This document shows, piece after piece, positions 52,299 through 63,400 of a DNA stretch of 64,000 nucleotides (position 1 is its first letter; each line of letters starts with the position of its first letter). The translations under genes and the position numbers were made by a program. This DNA comes from Zavarzinia aquatilis. Lineage in GTDB: Bacteria; Pseudomonadota; Alphaproteobacteria; Zavarziniales; Zavarziniaceae. The stretch spans positions 62,001-126,000 of the forward strand of contig NZ_QGLE01000002.1 of the NCBI RefSeq assembly GCF_003173035.1. Direction: 5' to 3'. The notes under the pieces were generated by a model that ran no database searches, was not told where the DNA came from, and saw only the letters and a program-made list of their open reading frames with translations.

Positions 52299-52859
52299 TC
52301 AACGATTGGCGCCGGGCACCCAGAGCACATCGGAAGCGCCCTTGTCGTTCAGATGACGGGCCAGCACGAAGAGGTGATCCGACAGGCGGTTCACGTAGCG
52401 CAGGGCCGCCATGTTGATCGCCTCCGCCTCGGCGAGGGCACTGATCGCCCGCTCGGCCCTGCGGGCCACGGTGCGGGCCAGATGGGCGAAGGCCGCCGCC
52501 CGCGTGCCGCCCGGCAGAATGAAGGAGCGCAGCGGCGGAATATCGGCGTTCATCGCGTCGATTTCCTGCTCCAGCCGGGTCACCTGGGCATCGACGACAC
52601 GAAGCGCCCCCTCGATCCCGTCGGGCGTCGCGAGGTCGGCGCCAAGGTCGAACAGATCGTTCTGGATCCGGCCGAGCATGGCATCGACCTCGGCGAGGCC
52701 GGCGGTTTCCAGCCGGATGAGACCGATCGTCGCATTCAGCTCGTCCACCTCGCCATAGGCGGCGACACGGCCGGCGTGTTTCGCCACCCGGCTGCCGTCG
52801 ACGAGGGAGGTCAGGCCCTTGTCGCCGCCCCGGGTATAGATCCGGTCGAGCTTGACCAT
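52299..52859 (-). CDS. ATP:cob(I)alamin adenosyltransferase, PduO type
   Basis: A 186-residue PduO/MMAB-type enzyme with TRGGDKGLTSL at the N-terminus, AAYGEVDELNATIG, RRAERAISAL and YVNRLSDHLFVLARHLN. It makes adenosylcobalamin from cob(I)alamin and ATP. The ATG at 52859 overlaps the HIG1 gene end by one base. Much longer upstream frames are shadows. With cbiZ nearby, it suggests cobalamin salvage and activation. Confidence 0.92.
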   Translation of the reverse strand: MVKLDRIYTRGGDKGLTSLVDGSRVAKHAGRVAAYGEVDELNATIGLIRLETAGLAEVDAMLGRIQNDLFDLGADLATPDGIEGALRVVDAQVTRLEQEIDAMNADIPPLRSFILPGGTRAAAFAHLARTVARRAERAISALAEAEAINMAALRYVNRLSDHLFVLARHLNDKGASDVLWVPGANR

Positions 52860-53056
52860 CAGGTCCTCCCGGCGAAATAGAGCGTCAGCAGCAGGAGGAT
52901 AAGGGCGACGCCCTGCACGACGACGCGCAGCTGCATCAGCTTGTTGGAAAAGCGCCGGTCGGGGCCGCCGCGCAGCAGGGTGGTGATCCCGAGGGCGAGA
53001 ATCACCACGAGCGCGACGAAGACGAGGGGCACGAGGAAGGCGAGGAATCCGGACAT
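52859..53056 (-). CDS. HIG1-domain twin-transmembrane protein
   Basis: A 65-residue protein with two membrane helices and the HIG1 loop between them (GPDRRFSNKLMQLRVVVQGVALILL). In alphaproteobacteria such proteins are linked to respiratory supercomplexes or cytochrome oxidase assembly. It is coupled to the downstream adenosyltransferase gene by a 1-base overlap. Confidence 0.85.
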   Translation of the reverse strand: MSGFLAFLVPLVFVALVVILALGITTLLRGGPDRRFSNKLMQLRVVVQGVALILLLLTLYFAGRT

Positions 53057-53104
53057 GGCCGCAAGATATAGCGCGTCGTCGGGGGAAGGAAAAGCGCCGC
53101 CGCC

Positions 53105-53878
53105 CTAACCGGCGAGTTCGGCCACCGCCGCTTCCATCCGGGCGATGTCCGCTGGCGAAGACAGGCGGTGATCGGCGCCCTTGACCAGGGTCAGCGTTGC
53201 GTCCGCGCTCTGCACCCGCGCCAGCAATTCCGCCGACAGGGACCAGGGCACATCCGTGTCCTCGGTGCCATGGATCATGCGCAAGGGGCAGCGGATGGCG
53301 ACGGGACCGTTCAGGATCAGGTGATCGCGTCCCTCGTCGACCAGGGTCTTGCGGATTTCGTAGCCCGCCGGATCGTAGTCGGACGGATCGACGATGAAAC
53401 CGTCCCGCGCCATCGCCTCGCGCTGGGCCTCGCTCATCCGCGCCTCGATCAGGCGGTGGGTGAAATCGGGGGCGGCGGCCAGGGTGACGAGGCCCGCGAC
53501 CCGCTCCGGCCGGCTGATGGCGACGAGGCTGGCGATCCAGCCGCCCATGGACGAGCCGACGAGGACGACCGGCCCCTGCACCACCTGGTCGAGCACGGCG
53601 AGCGCGTCGCCCAGCCAGCCGCCGATGGTGCCGTCGGCAAACTGACCCGAACTGGCGCCGTGCCCGCGATAGTCGAAACGGGTGAAGGCACGGCCGGTCG
53701 CGCGGCAGAATCGGTCGAGCGCCGTTGCCTTGGTCCCGGTCATGTCGGATTTGAACCCACCGAGGAACAGGACGGCGGGTGATTTCCCGTTGGTAGTGTG
53801 ATAGGCGATCGACTCTCCACCACTTCTCGGCAGTCGGGCGGGCGTGGTGGGTTCGGCAGGGGCATCGGCAGTTTTCAT
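53105..53878 (-). CDS. Alpha/beta hydrolase
   Basis: A 257-residue alpha/beta hydrolase. Nucleophile elbow VLVGSSMGGWIAS (Ser), acid in MIHGTEDTDVPW and His in KGADHRLSSP complete the triad; the oxyanion region is LFLGGFKSD. The substrate is unknown. I start it at ATG 53878; its 5' end is close to the divergent glycosyltransferase start. Confidence 0.85.
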   Translation of the reverse strand: MKTADAPAEPTTPARLPRSGGESIAYHTTNGKSPAVLFLGGFKSDMTGTKATALDRFCRATGRAFTRFDYRGHGASSGQFADGTIGGWLGDALAVLDQVVQGPVVLVGSSMGGWIASLVAISRPERVAGLVTLAAAPDFTHRLIEARMSEAQREAMARDGFIVDPSDYDPAGYEIRKTLVDEGRDHLILNGPVAIRCPLRMIHGTEDTDVPWSLSAELLARVQSADATLTLVKGADHRLSSPADIARMEAAVAELAG

Positions 53879-53912
53879 GAGCGATACATATACCGGCATC
53901 GAGGGGGATGCC

Positions 53913-55067
53913 ATGTCGGCGGTGCCCCCGGGCCGGTTGCCCCGCGTGCTTCAGGTCCTGCCCGCCCTTGGCGCCGGCGGGGTGGAGCGGACGGCGGTCG
54001 ATGTCGCCGCCGGCCTCGTCGCCGCGGGGGTGGAAACCTTCGTCGCCTCGGAAGGCGGCCGGCTGGTCCATGACGTCGAGCGGGCGGGCGCCCGCCACAT
54101 CACCCTGCCCCTCGCGACCAAGAATCCGTTCCGTATGCGCAGCAACGTCCGGCGCCTGCGCGAAGTGATCCGGGCCGAGGGCATCGAGCTGCTCCACGCC
54201 CGCTCCCGCGCGCCGGCCTGGAGCGCGCGCGCCGCCGCCCGGGCCGAGGGCCTGCCCTTCGTCACCACCTATGCCGGGACCTACAACGAGAATTTCGCCG
54301 GCAAACGCTATTACAACGGCATCATGGCGGCGGGCGACGCGGTCATCGCCAATTCCCATTTCATCGCCGCCCATGTGCTGGAGCGTTATCCGGAAGCCCG
54401 AGGCCGGCTGGTGACCATTCCGCGCGGCATCGACATTCACAGCTTCGATCCCGCCCGCGTCAGCCAGGAACGGGTAATCGCCATCGCCAGGGCGTGGCGG
54501 ATGCCGGACGGTCTGCCCGTCGTGCTGATGCCCGGCCGCCTGACCCGCTGGAAGGGCCACAGTTTCCTGGTCGACGCCCTCGCCGCCCTCGGCCGGCAGG
54601 ACATCGTCTGCTTCATCGTCGGCGACGATCAGGGCCGCAACAAATACCGCGCGGAACTTGAAGAAAAAATCCGCCACCTCGGTCTTGGCGGCGTTGTCCG
54701 CATCGTCGGCCACTGCCGCGACATGGCCGCCGCCTATATGCTGGCCGATGTCGTCGTCGCCCCCTCGCTCGAGCCGGAAGCCTTCGGCCGCATCCCGGTC
54801 GAGGCCCAGGCCATGGGCAAGCCGGTGGTGGCGACCGACCACGGCGGTTTCCGCGAAACCGTGCTGCCGGGCGAAACCGCCCTCCTGGTCCCGCCCGGGG
54901 ATGTCGCGGCGCTGGCGACGGCGATCGGCGATGCCCTCGCCCTCGACCTGACCACGCGCCAGGCGATCGCGGTTCGCGGCCGCGAGCATGTCGAGGCGAC
55001 CTGGACCGTCGAACACATGGTCGCTTCCACCCTCGACGTCTATCGCGGCCTGATGGCGGGGCGCTGA
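53913..55067 (+). CDS. GT4 family glycosyltransferase
   Basis: A 384-residue GT-B glycosyltransferase with an N-terminal acceptor domain (LQVLPALGAGGVERTAVDVAAGL) and the C-terminal donor domain (PGRLTRWKGHSFLVDALAAL, then VVAPSLEPEAFGRIPVEAQAMGKPVVATDHGG, EX7E-type). The target may be cell-surface polysaccharide. AGGGGG precedes the ATG at 53913; in-frame ATGs at 53844 and 53877 lie inside the divergent hydrolase region. Confidence 0.88.
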   Translation: MSAVPPGRLPRVLQVLPALGAGGVERTAVDVAAGLVAAGVETFVASEGGRLVHDVERAGARHITLPLATKNPFRMRSNVRRLREVIRAEGIELLHARSRAPAWSARAAARAEGLPFVTTYAGTYNENFAGKRYYNGIMAAGDAVIANSHFIAAHVLERYPEARGRLVTIPRGIDIHSFDPARVSQERVIAIARAWRMPDGLPVVLMPGRLTRWKGHSFLVDALAALGRQDIVCFIVGDDQGRNKYRAELEEKIRHLGLGGVVRIVGHCRDMAAAYMLADVVVAPSLEPEAFGRIPVEAQAMGKPVVATDHGGFRETVLPGETALLVPPGDVAALATAIGDALALDLTTRQAIAVRGREHVEATWTVEHMVASTLDVYRGLMAGR

Positions 55068-55113
55068 GCAGCAGACCTTTAATCTTTTTCGGGCTTCATG
55101 CCGCCCGGAAACG

Positions 55114-55557
55114 ATGAATGTGTCCGTGCTGAACGAGGTTGCCCCCTTGCGTATTGCTGTGCTGCTCACCGCCCTGATGACCGCGCCCGCGGCACTGGCG
55201 GCCACGCCCGCGCCCGCCGGGCGCTATGCCGTCGACGTCGACGCCACCTATCAGGCCCTGGTCGAAGCCAAGGCCGCGACCGAGACCAGCCGCGACCAGC
55301 TGGAGCGGCAGAAAGACCTGATCTTCCTCGAATTCGGCGCCGAAACCCTGTCTTTCGTCGCGGGGCCCCAACTTGGCGGCGGCGTAAAGGGCAGCTGCCG
55401 CTGGCGGCTGGAACAGGACCGCATCCGGGTCGACAGCTGCCGCCAGCCCGATGGGCGCCCCTTTTCGGTCAAAGGCCAGATCGGCTTCGAGGCCGATTCC
55501 GGCACGGTGACCCTGACCGGCAATACCCCGGTACCGGTTCGCTACCACGCCCAGTGA
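55114..55557 (+). CDS. Small secreted protein of unknown function
   Basis: A 147-residue protein with an N-terminal signal peptide (LRIAVLLTALMTAPAALA, cleavage near ATPAPA). The mature part is about 115 residues, with two cysteines (GSCRWRLE and DSCRQPDG) that could pair. No family is recognised. It sits between the glycosyltransferase and TadG-like genes. Confidence 0.65.
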   Translation: MNVSVLNEVAPLRIAVLLTALMTAPAALAATPAPAGRYAVDVDATYQALVEAKAATETSRDQLERQKDLIFLEFGAETLSFVAGPQLGGGVKGSCRWRLEQDRIRVDSCRQPDGRPFSVKGQIGFEADSGTVTLTGNTPVPVRYHAQ

Positions 55558-55575
55558 CCGGCACGACCGGCGCCA

Positions 55576-55639
55576 TTGATAAATTGTCAATTTGGTTGTT
55601 ATAGACACCAATTCAGGGTGATTTGGTTCCATTTTGGTT
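55576..55639 (+). promoter_or_regulatory. AT-rich promoter region with TTTGGTT repeats before the TadG-like gene
   Basis: TTGATA (55576-55581) and TATAGA (55600-55605) are spaced by 18 bases, a plausible promoter. TTTGGTT occurs three times (55591-55597, 55622-55628, 55633-55639). A TTGAT-N5-GTCAA dyad overlaps the -35 element. This is unusually AT-rich for the window, marking a regulated promoter. Confidence 0.5.
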
Positions 55640-55696
55640 TTATGGGCGGCAGGTTCGCGCCCTACCTTCGCCCTGTGTCCAGACAGGAGTTCGGTC

Positions 55697-57619
55697 ATGG
55701 CGTATCGGGGCAAGGGCAGACACGAGCGTGGCGCGGCAGCCTTGCTGTTCGCAGTGGCGCTGCCCATTCTGCTCGCGGTCGTCGCCATGGTGATCGACCT
55801 CGGCTATGGCTATTACAGCCGGCAGCGCCTGCAGGCCGCCCTCGATCTCGCCGCCATCGCCGCCGCCCGCGAACTGGATGGCGGCGCCGGCCAGCGCAAG
55901 GCCGCCATGGATGCGGCCAATGCGACGCTGCTCGACAATGGTTTCTCCGCGCAGGTCGTCCGCGCCTATGACTTCGGCGATTACAGCCGGACCCGCCCCC
56001 ATGGCAGCCGCTTTTCCGTGATCGCTTCGGGCAACAGCGGCATCAATGCCGTCCAGTTGCGGGCTACCGACACCTCCCCCCGCTTCTTCGCCGCGATCAT
56101 CGGCGCCGATCCGATCGACGTTGGCGTCCGCTCCACCGCGATGACCACCGGGCGCTATGCCACGGTGAAGATCGCCAGCGGCCTCGCGAAACTGAACGAT
56201 GGGTTGCTGAACCTGATCCTCGGCGCCCTGCTCGGCGGGAACGTCAACCTGTCGGTGCTCGACTACAAGGGCCTCGTCGGCGCCAATATCGACCTGCTCG
56301 GCTTCCTCGACGAATATGCCATCAAGGTCGGGGCGCAGGTCGGCAATTACGACGAATTGCTGGGCGCCGACGTCTCGGTGCTGGGCGTGCTCGGCGTCGT
56401 CGCCGATGTCGCCAAGAATGCCGCCAATGGCGCTTCCAAGGCGTTGCGCCTCGGTGTCGGTCTCGGCGATGCCTTTCCCGGCATCTCCAAACTGCCGCTG
56501 GCCGTGCTGTCCGACGTCAATGTGAAGCTGGGCGACCTGCTGGGCGTCGGTCTCGGCAATAATGATTCCGGGCTTTCCGTGCCGGTCAATGTGTTCGATC
56601 TGGTCACCGCCTCGATCCTCGCGGCTTCACAGCAAGAGAACGGAACCGGCCAGCACGCGGTCATGGCCAATGTCGGCACCTTCCTCGGCGCCTCGGTCGA
56701 TGTCTCCATCGTCGAGCCGCCGCAGCCCCCGACGGGATATCGGGTTGTGACCGAAGACGACATAAAGACCGGCAACAACCTGCTGCGCACGGCGCAGATC
56801 CGTCTCCTCGTCCGGGTCGACTGGAAGGGGCCGTTGTCCGGGGTGATCACCGTCGTCAACGGCCTCCTCGATATCCTCCAGCTGCTCGGTCTCGACGTCG
56901 ACCTGCTGCCGACCTATGGTCCCCATGCCAACAACAATCTCTCGGTCGGGATCAATGTCGCGCCGGCACAGGCGCGCATCACCAGGCTCGGCTGCGAACC
57001 CGCGCATACCGAAGACCGCTATGTCGACATGGATGTGGATACGGGCCTCGTCTCGGCCCATGTCGGCCAGATCGACCGCAGCGCCTTTCTGTCCAACAGC
57101 GCCGCCGCCCATGCCGATACGTTCAACGTGCTCGGCCTCTATTACAATCTGTGGGGTCTGATCGAACCGCCGCTCGACATTCTCAGCGTCGGGCTTGGCG
57201 TCAATCTGACCGTGGGCGGGCCGACCGCGCATCCCTCGGTCAAGGCCTCGGATCTCCTCGACCAGCCCGCCTTCGCCGATATCGCCGCCCTGTTCGACGA
57301 ACCGGGCCATGCATCGGACAACGACGCCTTCCCGAGCGGCGTCACCGTCGGCACCAGCAAGATCATCACGACCCTCGGCAAGACGCTGCGCGATTCTCTT
57401 GGCCTGCAGCTGAACGGCGTCCTCGGTACCTTCGTCCTGAAGCCTCTGGTCGACCTCGTCACCTATATCGTCGGCGATTTCCTGATCGGCATGGTGCTGG
57501 GCCCCATTCTCGATGCCATCGTCGACTTTCTCCTGAACATCCTCGGCATTTCCGTCGGCACGGCCGAGGTCGCGGTGATCGACCTCGAATGCGGTACGCC
57601 GAAACTGGTGGTGCCCTGA
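55697..57619 (+). CDS. Large TadG/TadE-like pilus-assembly-related protein
   Basis: A 640-residue protein. The N-terminus [52 protein letters not shown] is the Tad pilin-like segment of TadG/DUF2134 proteins. The large middle and C-terminal part is rich in short hydrophobic GLLDLL and LLGVxL blocks and has few cysteines. No von Willebrand domain is visible. No other tad/flp genes are in the window, so it is an orphan. AGGAG precedes the ATG at 55697. Confidence 0.75.
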   Translation: MAYRGKGRHERGAAALLFAVALPILLAVVAMVIDLGYGYYSRQRLQAALDLAAIAAARELDGGAGQRKAAMDAANATLLDNGFSAQVVRAYDFGDYSRTRPHGSRFSVIASGNSGINAVQLRATDTSPRFFAAIIGADPIDVGVRSTAMTTGRYATVKIASGLAKLNDGLLNLILGALLGGNVNLSVLDYKGLVGANIDLLGFLDEYAIKVGAQVGNYDELLGADVSVLGVLGVVADVAKNAANGASKALRLGVGLGDAFPGISKLPLAVLSDVNVKLGDLLGVGLGNNDSGLSVPVNVFDLVTASILAASQQENGTGQHAVMANVGTFLGASVDVSIVEPPQPPTGYRVVTEDDIKTGNNLLRTAQIRLLVRVDWKGPLSGVITVVNGLLDILQLLGLDVDLLPTYGPHANNNLSVGINVAPAQARITRLGCEPAHTEDRYVDMDVDTGLVSAHVGQIDRSAFLSNSAAAHADTFNVLGLYYNLWGLIEPPLDILSVGLGVNLTVGGPTAHPSVKASDLLDQPAFADIAALFDEPGHASDNDAFPSGVTVGTSKIITTLGKTLRDSLGLQLNGVLGTFVLKPLVDLVTYIVGDFLIGMVLGPILDAIVDFLLNILGISVGTAEVAVIDLECGTPKLVVP

Positions 57620-57692
57620 CCCTGCCTCTGGACTGGCTTTTCCGCCGCCGCGCGGCAATGATCGTGCCCCCGGAAGCGGAGCGCGCAGACAG

Positions 57693-59174
57693 ATGACCGA
57701 TACCGCCGAAGCCGACCCCGGCTTTCGCTTCGACAACAGCTATGCCCGCCTGCCCGAGCGATTCCACGCCTTTCTGGCGCCGACGCCAGTCGCCGCGCCG
57801 GGACTGATCCGGGTCAATCGCGACCTTTGCGCCGACCTCGGCCTCGACGCCGATGCGCTGGCGGCATCGCCCGATATTCTGGCCGGCAATCGCGTGCCCG
57901 CCGGGGCGCAGCCGCTGGCAGAGGCTTATGCCGGGCACCAGTTCGGCAATTTCGTGCCCCAGCTGGGCGATGGCCGCGCCATCCTGCTCGGCGAGGTGAT
58001 CGACCGCGAGGGCCGCCGCCGCGACATCCAGCTGAAAGGCTCCGGCCCGACGCCCTTCTCGCGCAGTGGCGATGGCCGCGCCGCCCTCGGCCCGGTGTTG
58101 CGCGAATATATCGTCTCCGAGGCGATGCACGCCCTCGGCATTCCGACGACCCGGGCCCTCGGTGCCGTCACGACCGGCGATTACGTCCGGCGCGACCGCG
58201 TGCTGCCCGGCGCGGTGCTCACCCGCGTCGCCGCCTCGCACATCCGGGTCGGCACCTTCCAGTATTTCGCCGTGCGCGGCGATACCGAGGCACTGCGCCT
58301 GCTGGCCGATCATGTCATTGCCCGCCATTACCCCGACCTCGCCGGGGCCGAGAACACCGCCCTCGCCCTGCTGGTCCGCGTCGCGGAACGTCAGGCTTCG
58401 CTGGTCGCGCGCTGGATGCATGTCGGCTTCGTCCATGGCGTGATGAATACCGACAATGTCACCGTCTCGGGCGAGACCATCGACTTCGGCCCCTGCGCCT
58501 TCATGGAAGCCTTCGACGTCAACACGGTGTTCAGCTCTATCGACGAGCGCGGCCGCTATGCTTTCGGAAATCAGGGCGGCATCGCCAACTGGAACATCGC
58601 CCGTTTCGCCGAAACCCTGCTGCCCCTGATCGACGAAGACGAGGCGCGGGCCATCGCCGCCGCGACCGAGGTGGTGCAAGGCTTCGCCATCCGCTTCCGC
58701 GACCACTGGCTGTCGGGGATGCGCGCCAAACTGGGCCTTGCCACGGCGGAGGACGGCGATCTCGCCCTCATTCAGGCCCTGCTGGGGGCGATGCAGCAGA
58801 ACGGCGCCGATTACACCCTGACCTTCCGCCACCTCGCCGGGCTCCTGGACGGCAGGGCGGTGCCGCGCGATCTCTTCATCGACCCGACCGCCTTCGACGC
58901 CTGGGCGGAAGGCTGGCACGCCCGTCTTGCCCGGGAAGACACGCCAGCGGACGCGACCGCGGCCGCCATGCGCGCCACAAATCCCGTTTTCATTCCGCGT
59001 AATCACCGGGTGGAACAGGCCATCGCGGCGGCGGAACAACGGGGCGACTTCGCCCCCTTCCATCGGCTGGTGGCCATCCTCGCCCGGCCGTTCGACGAAC
59101 AGCCGGATGCCGCCGAATACGCCGAGCCCGCGCCCCCGGGCGAGGAAGTGCGCCGAACCTTCTGCGGGACCTGA
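57693..59174 (+). CDS. selO: Protein adenylyltransferase SelO
   Basis: A 493-residue SelO (YdiU) pseudokinase that transfers AMP to Ser, Thr or Tyr of proteins, in redox stress response. Motifs: [61 protein letters not shown] and C-terminal RRTFCGT. Bacterial SelO ends with CGT as here, without selenocysteine. The frame ends 4 bases before the YhaO-like gene. Confidence 0.93.
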   Translation: MTDTAEADPGFRFDNSYARLPERFHAFLAPTPVAAPGLIRVNRDLCADLGLDADALAASPDILAGNRVPAGAQPLAEAYAGHQFGNFVPQLGDGRAILLGEVIDREGRRRDIQLKGSGPTPFSRSGDGRAALGPVLREYIVSEAMHALGIPTTRALGAVTTGDYVRRDRVLPGAVLTRVAASHIRVGTFQYFAVRGDTEALRLLADHVIARHYPDLAGAENTALALLVRVAERQASLVARWMHVGFVHGVMNTDNVTVSGETIDFGPCAFMEAFDVNTVFSSIDERGRYAFGNQGGIANWNIARFAETLLPLIDEDEARAIAAATEVVQGFAIRFRDHWLSGMRAKLGLATAEDGDLALIQALLGAMQQNGADYTLTFRHLAGLLDGRAVPRDLFIDPTAFDAWAEGWHARLAREDTPADATAAAMRATNPVFIPRNHRVEQAIAAAEQRGDFAPFHRLVAILARPFDEQPDAAEYAEPAPPGEEVRRTFCGT

Positions 59175-59178
59175 GACC

Positions 59179-60426
59179 TTGAGCCACTTCTGCTTCGTCC
59201 ACGCCGCCGACATCCATCTGGACAGCCCCTTGCGCGGGCTGGAAGCGGATCCGGACGCCCCGGCCGACGCCATCCGCCAGGCGACGCGGGCGGCCTTCCG
59301 CAACCTGATCGACCTCGCCATCGACGAGCGCGCCGCCTTCGTGCTGATCGCCGGCGATCTCTACGACGGCGACTGGCAGGATTACCGCACCGGACTTTTC
59401 CTCGTCGAGGAAGCGGCGCGCCTCGGCCGGGCGGGCATTCGCCTGTATATCCTGCATGGCAATCATGATGCCGCCAGCATCATCACCCGCAACCTGCGCC
59501 TGCCGGACAACACAAGGGTGTTTTCCGCGGCGAAGGCCGAGAGTTTCATCCTGGGCGATCATGCCGTCGCCCTGCACGGTCGCAGCTTCCCGACCCGGGC
59601 GGTGACCGAGGATCTGACCCGGTCCTATCCGCCGCCGGTACCCGGCCATCTGAACATCGGCCTTCTCCACACGGCCCTCGGCAGCCGGGACCATGACGAT
59701 TACGCCCCGACGACGGTCGAGGCGCTGATCGCGCAGGGTTACGACTATTGGGCGCTGGGCCATGTCCATGCCCGGAGCCATGTCGCGAACACGCCCTGCC
59801 ACATCGTCTTTCCCGGCAATCTGCAGGGCCGCCATGTGCGGGAAACCGGGGCCAAGGGTGCCAGCCTCGTCACGGTCGAGGATGGCCGGATCGCCGCCGT
59901 CGAGCACCGCGCGCTCGACGTGTTGCGCTGGGCGCGGCCCACGGTCGACCTTTCGCCCGCCGCCGACGTCGACGGGGCGCTGAGCCTGATCGGCCGGACC
60001 ATCGCCACCGAACTGGACGCCGCGGAAGGCCGCCCCATCGCCCTGCGCCTGACCCTGACCGGGCGCAGCGCGGTGCAGCCGGCGCTGGCGCGCGATTTTG
60101 AGGATTTCCGCCAGAAGGCAATCGCCGAGGGGCGCCAGCACGGCGCCGGGCGCGTCTGGCTCGAATCCCTGCGTGACGAGACCCGTCCCCTCGCCGATCC
60201 CGCCCTTCTGGCGGAGCGGCCGGATGTCACCGGCCGCCTTGCCCGCATCATCGCCGAGATCGCGGCCGACCCGCCCGCCGACTTCCTCGGCGATTACGCC
60301 GAGCGTTTGAGGGACAAGCTGCGCGGCATCGACATCCCCGCCGACCACCTGCTGGCGACCGGGCCGGACGAGGCAACCATGGCACGGCTGCGGGCCATGG
60401 TGCTCGCCGCCCTGGCGGAGGCCTGA
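59179..60426 (+). CDS. YhaO-like DNA repair exonuclease (Mre11/SbcD family)
   Basis: A 415-residue metallophosphoesterase starting with TTG 59179 (LSHFCFVHAADIHLDSPLRG). Phosphoesterase motifs: VHAADIHLDSP, LIAGDLYDGD, LHGNHDAAS, ALGHVHA. The C-terminal part is helical. It pairs with the YhaN-like ATPase in the next gene, 4 bases away, as YhaO-YhaN in Bacillus. Probably double-strand end or hairpin processing. Confidence 0.9.
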   Translation: MSHFCFVHAADIHLDSPLRGLEADPDAPADAIRQATRAAFRNLIDLAIDERAAFVLIAGDLYDGDWQDYRTGLFLVEEAARLGRAGIRLYILHGNHDAASIITRNLRLPDNTRVFSAAKAESFILGDHAVALHGRSFPTRAVTEDLTRSYPPPVPGHLNIGLLHTALGSRDHDDYAPTTVEALIAQGYDYWALGHVHARSHVANTPCHIVFPGNLQGRHVRETGAKGASLVTVEDGRIAAVEHRALDVLRWARPTVDLSPAADVDGALSLIGRTIATELDAAEGRPIALRLTLTGRSAVQPALARDFEDFRQKAIAEGRQHGAGRVWLESLRDETRPLADPALLAERPDVTGRLARIIAEIAADPPADFLGDYAERLRDKLRGIDIPADHLLATGPDEATMARLRAMVLAALAEA

Positions 60427-60430
60427 GCCC

Positions 60431-63400
60431 ATGCGCCTCTCCCGGTTCCGCATCGAGAATTACGGCCCCTTCGAGACGAAGGAACTTGGCTTCGAGACGA
60501 AACCCGGCACGGTCAATCTGGTGATCGCGCCCAATGGCGCCGGCAAGTCGGTGCTGCGCCAGGCCCTGCGCGATCTCGTCTTCGGCATCCCTGGGCAGAG
60601 CGCCATGAGTTTCCGCTTCGGTTACAAGGGGATGCGCCTGCTGGCCGATGTCATCGACACGGATGGCGCCACGATCGCCATCGGTCGGCGCAAGGGCCGG
60701 GGTCACACGCTGGTCGACGAGGCCGGAGCCGAGGTGCCGGAAGCGGTGCTGACCCGCCTGACCGGCGGCGCCGACGACAAGCTGTTCCAGCGGCTGTTCT
60801 GCCTCGATACCCATCTGCTGCGCATCGGGGGCGAAGAGCTGATATCGACCGGCGGCGAAATCGGCGAGGCGGTCTTCGCCGCCGGCGGCGGCACCTCGCA
60901 GGTCCGGGCGATCCGCGATACCTTCGAGCGCGCGCGCGACGATATCGCCCCGGCCCGCCAGACCGCCAGCAAACCGCTCTACCTCGCCCTCGCGGACCAC
61001 GCGGGTGCCGTCGCGGACCTGAAGCACGATCTGGTCCGACCCGACGATTGGCGCCGTCATGAGGAAGCGAAGACGGCCACGGCCGCCGAACTCGCCCGTA
61101 TCCGCGAGGCACAGGGCCAGATCGCGACCGAGCTGGAGAAGCTGAACCGCGTCCAGCGGGTGCGGCCCTGGCTGGCGCAGCACCGCGCCGCCGTCGCCGA
61201 ACTTGCCCCGCTGGCCGATCATCCGGCCCTGCCCCCCGACCTCGACAAGCAGTGGCAACGGGCGGGCGACGCCCTCGCCGCCGCCGACGCCCTGCTGGCC
61301 GTCCGTCAGGAAGAGGCCGCCCGGCTGCAAACCGAAGCGGCGGCCCTGCGGCCGGACGCGGCCCTGCTGGCCGAGGCCGAGGCGGTCGACGCGCTCTACC
61401 TCGAACTGGGCAAGGTCGGCGCCGATCACCGCGACCTGCCCCGCGTCTTCGCCGAGGAACAGGCCGCGGCCGGGCAGGTCGCCCTGCTGGAGCGCGATCT
61501 TGGCCTCGTGGCCGGGGCCGCCCTGCCGGCCACCCCCGCCATCGCCGCCGCGCGCGACCTGATCCGGCGCAGCGAGGCCATCGCCCGCGCCGCCGCGTCC
61601 GCCGCCGACGATCTCGCCACCGCGAGCGCCGATCTCGCCAGCTGCGGCGCGGCGCTGGATGCCCTGCCAGCGTTGCCCGAGACCGCCGCTCTCGCCGCCA
61701 TCCGCGACCGCGCGCTGGCCGACGGCCATCCTGCCCGGCGCATGGAGGAGGCGGCGGCCGGCCTCGACAAGGCGGCGGCCAAGCAGGCGGCCCTGCTGGC
61801 CGCGACGCCGGGCTGGCGCGGCGATGCCGCCGGTCTCCTTGCCCTGACGCCGCCCGCCGCCGATACCGTGGCGAGGCTGGACGATGCCCTGCGCAAGGCT
61901 GCGCGGGCGCTGGACGATGCCCGCGCCGAAGCCGGCCGGATCGCCGCCGAGGACGGCAAGGCCGCGCTGGCCATCGCCGCCCTGCTCGAGGCCGGCACCC
62001 TGCCCGAGCCGAGCGTGATCGCCGCCGCGCGAAGCACGCGGGACGAGGCCTGGGCCCTCATCCGCCGGGCGAAATTCGGCCCCGGCGCCGACGCCGCCCT
62101 GCTCGATGCCGCCGGGGGCGAAATCGCCGCCGCGGAAGCGCTGGAGCGCGGCCAGGCCGAGGCCGACCATCTGGCCGACCGGCGCGATGGCGAAAGCCAG
62201 CGCCTTGCCCGGCTCGCGCAATTGCGCGCGGCCCGCGCCGGCTTCGCCGAGGATGGCGACCGCGCCGCGACCGCGCGGGCGGAGGCGGAAACCGCACTGG
62301 ATGCCGCCCGGCGCGATTGGACGGCCTTGATCGCCGGCCTTGGCCTGCCCGAGGCGACCGGAGCGGCCGCTGTCACCGAATTCCTCGCCGCCCGGCTGCG
62401 CGTCGCCGATGCCGCCGCCGAGGGAGCCGCCGCCCGCGCCGCCCTCGACCGGGAAAGCGGCCGGCAGCAGGCGCTCGCGCGGGACCTCGCCGTCCTGCTG
62501 GCCACCGAGGCGGCGGCCCTGCCCGACCTTCTGGCCGAGGCCACACGCCGGCTGACGGCGGCGGCCGAACGGGCGGCGGAGCGAAAGACGCGGCAGGCCG
62601 CGCTGGATACCGCGCGCCGCCGTCACGCCGAAGCCCTGCGCAAACACGAGACAGCCACGCGGGATGCCGCGACCTGGCAGGCGGATTGGTCACGCGCCCT
62701 CGCCAGCCTCGACCGTCCGGCCGGCGAGCTGGCCACGGCGACCGAAAGCGCCCTCGGCCTGATCGAGGAGTTGCGCGGCGCCCGGCACCAGCGGGCGGAC
62801 CAGCATCATCGTGTCGAAGGCATGAAGCGCAACATCGACAGCTTCGAGACCGGCGCCCGCGCCCTCACGGCCCGCCTCGCCCCGGATCTTGCCGGCCTGT
62901 CGCCGGAGGAGATGGCGCAGACCCTTCGCCTGCGCCTGACCGAGGCGCGCCGGCTGGAAACCGCCGCGGCCACCCTCGCGCCGCAGGTGGCGGTAGCCCA
63001 GGCGGCGCGGAACAAGGCCGCCGCCGACCGCGCCGAAGCCCTTGCCGCGCGCGAGACTTTGCGTCGGCGCATTGGTGGCGGTGACGATACCGCGATCCAG
63101 CATCGGCTGGACAGCGCGCGAACGCGGGTCGCGGCGGAAGAGAAACTCGCCCTTGCCGCCAGGGGCCTGGCGTCGGAGGGCGATCACTGGCCGCTGGACA
63201 CGCTGGCAGCCGAGGTCGACGCCCTCGATGCGGTGGCGGCGTCGATCCGGGTCGATGTCTTGAAGGGCGAGGGCAAGCGCCTCGATGACGAACGCGACGA
63301 CGTGGTGAAGCGCAGGACCGAACTCGATCATCGAGAGCAGGAAATGCAAAAGGCCGACCGCGCCCTCGACGCGGAAGAGCGGCGCCAGCAGGCCGCCGCG

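Noticed and set aside
52860-55205. Upstream extension of the adenosyltransferase frame to 968 codons
   Set aside because: It crosses the HIG1, hydrolase and glycosyltransferase genes in other frames; the conserved start MVKLDRIYTRGGDKG is at 52859.
57693-59174. SelO as a selenoprotein
   Set aside because: The protein ends with the bacterial CGT C-terminus and has a normal stop; no UGA lies inside the frame at the Sec position.
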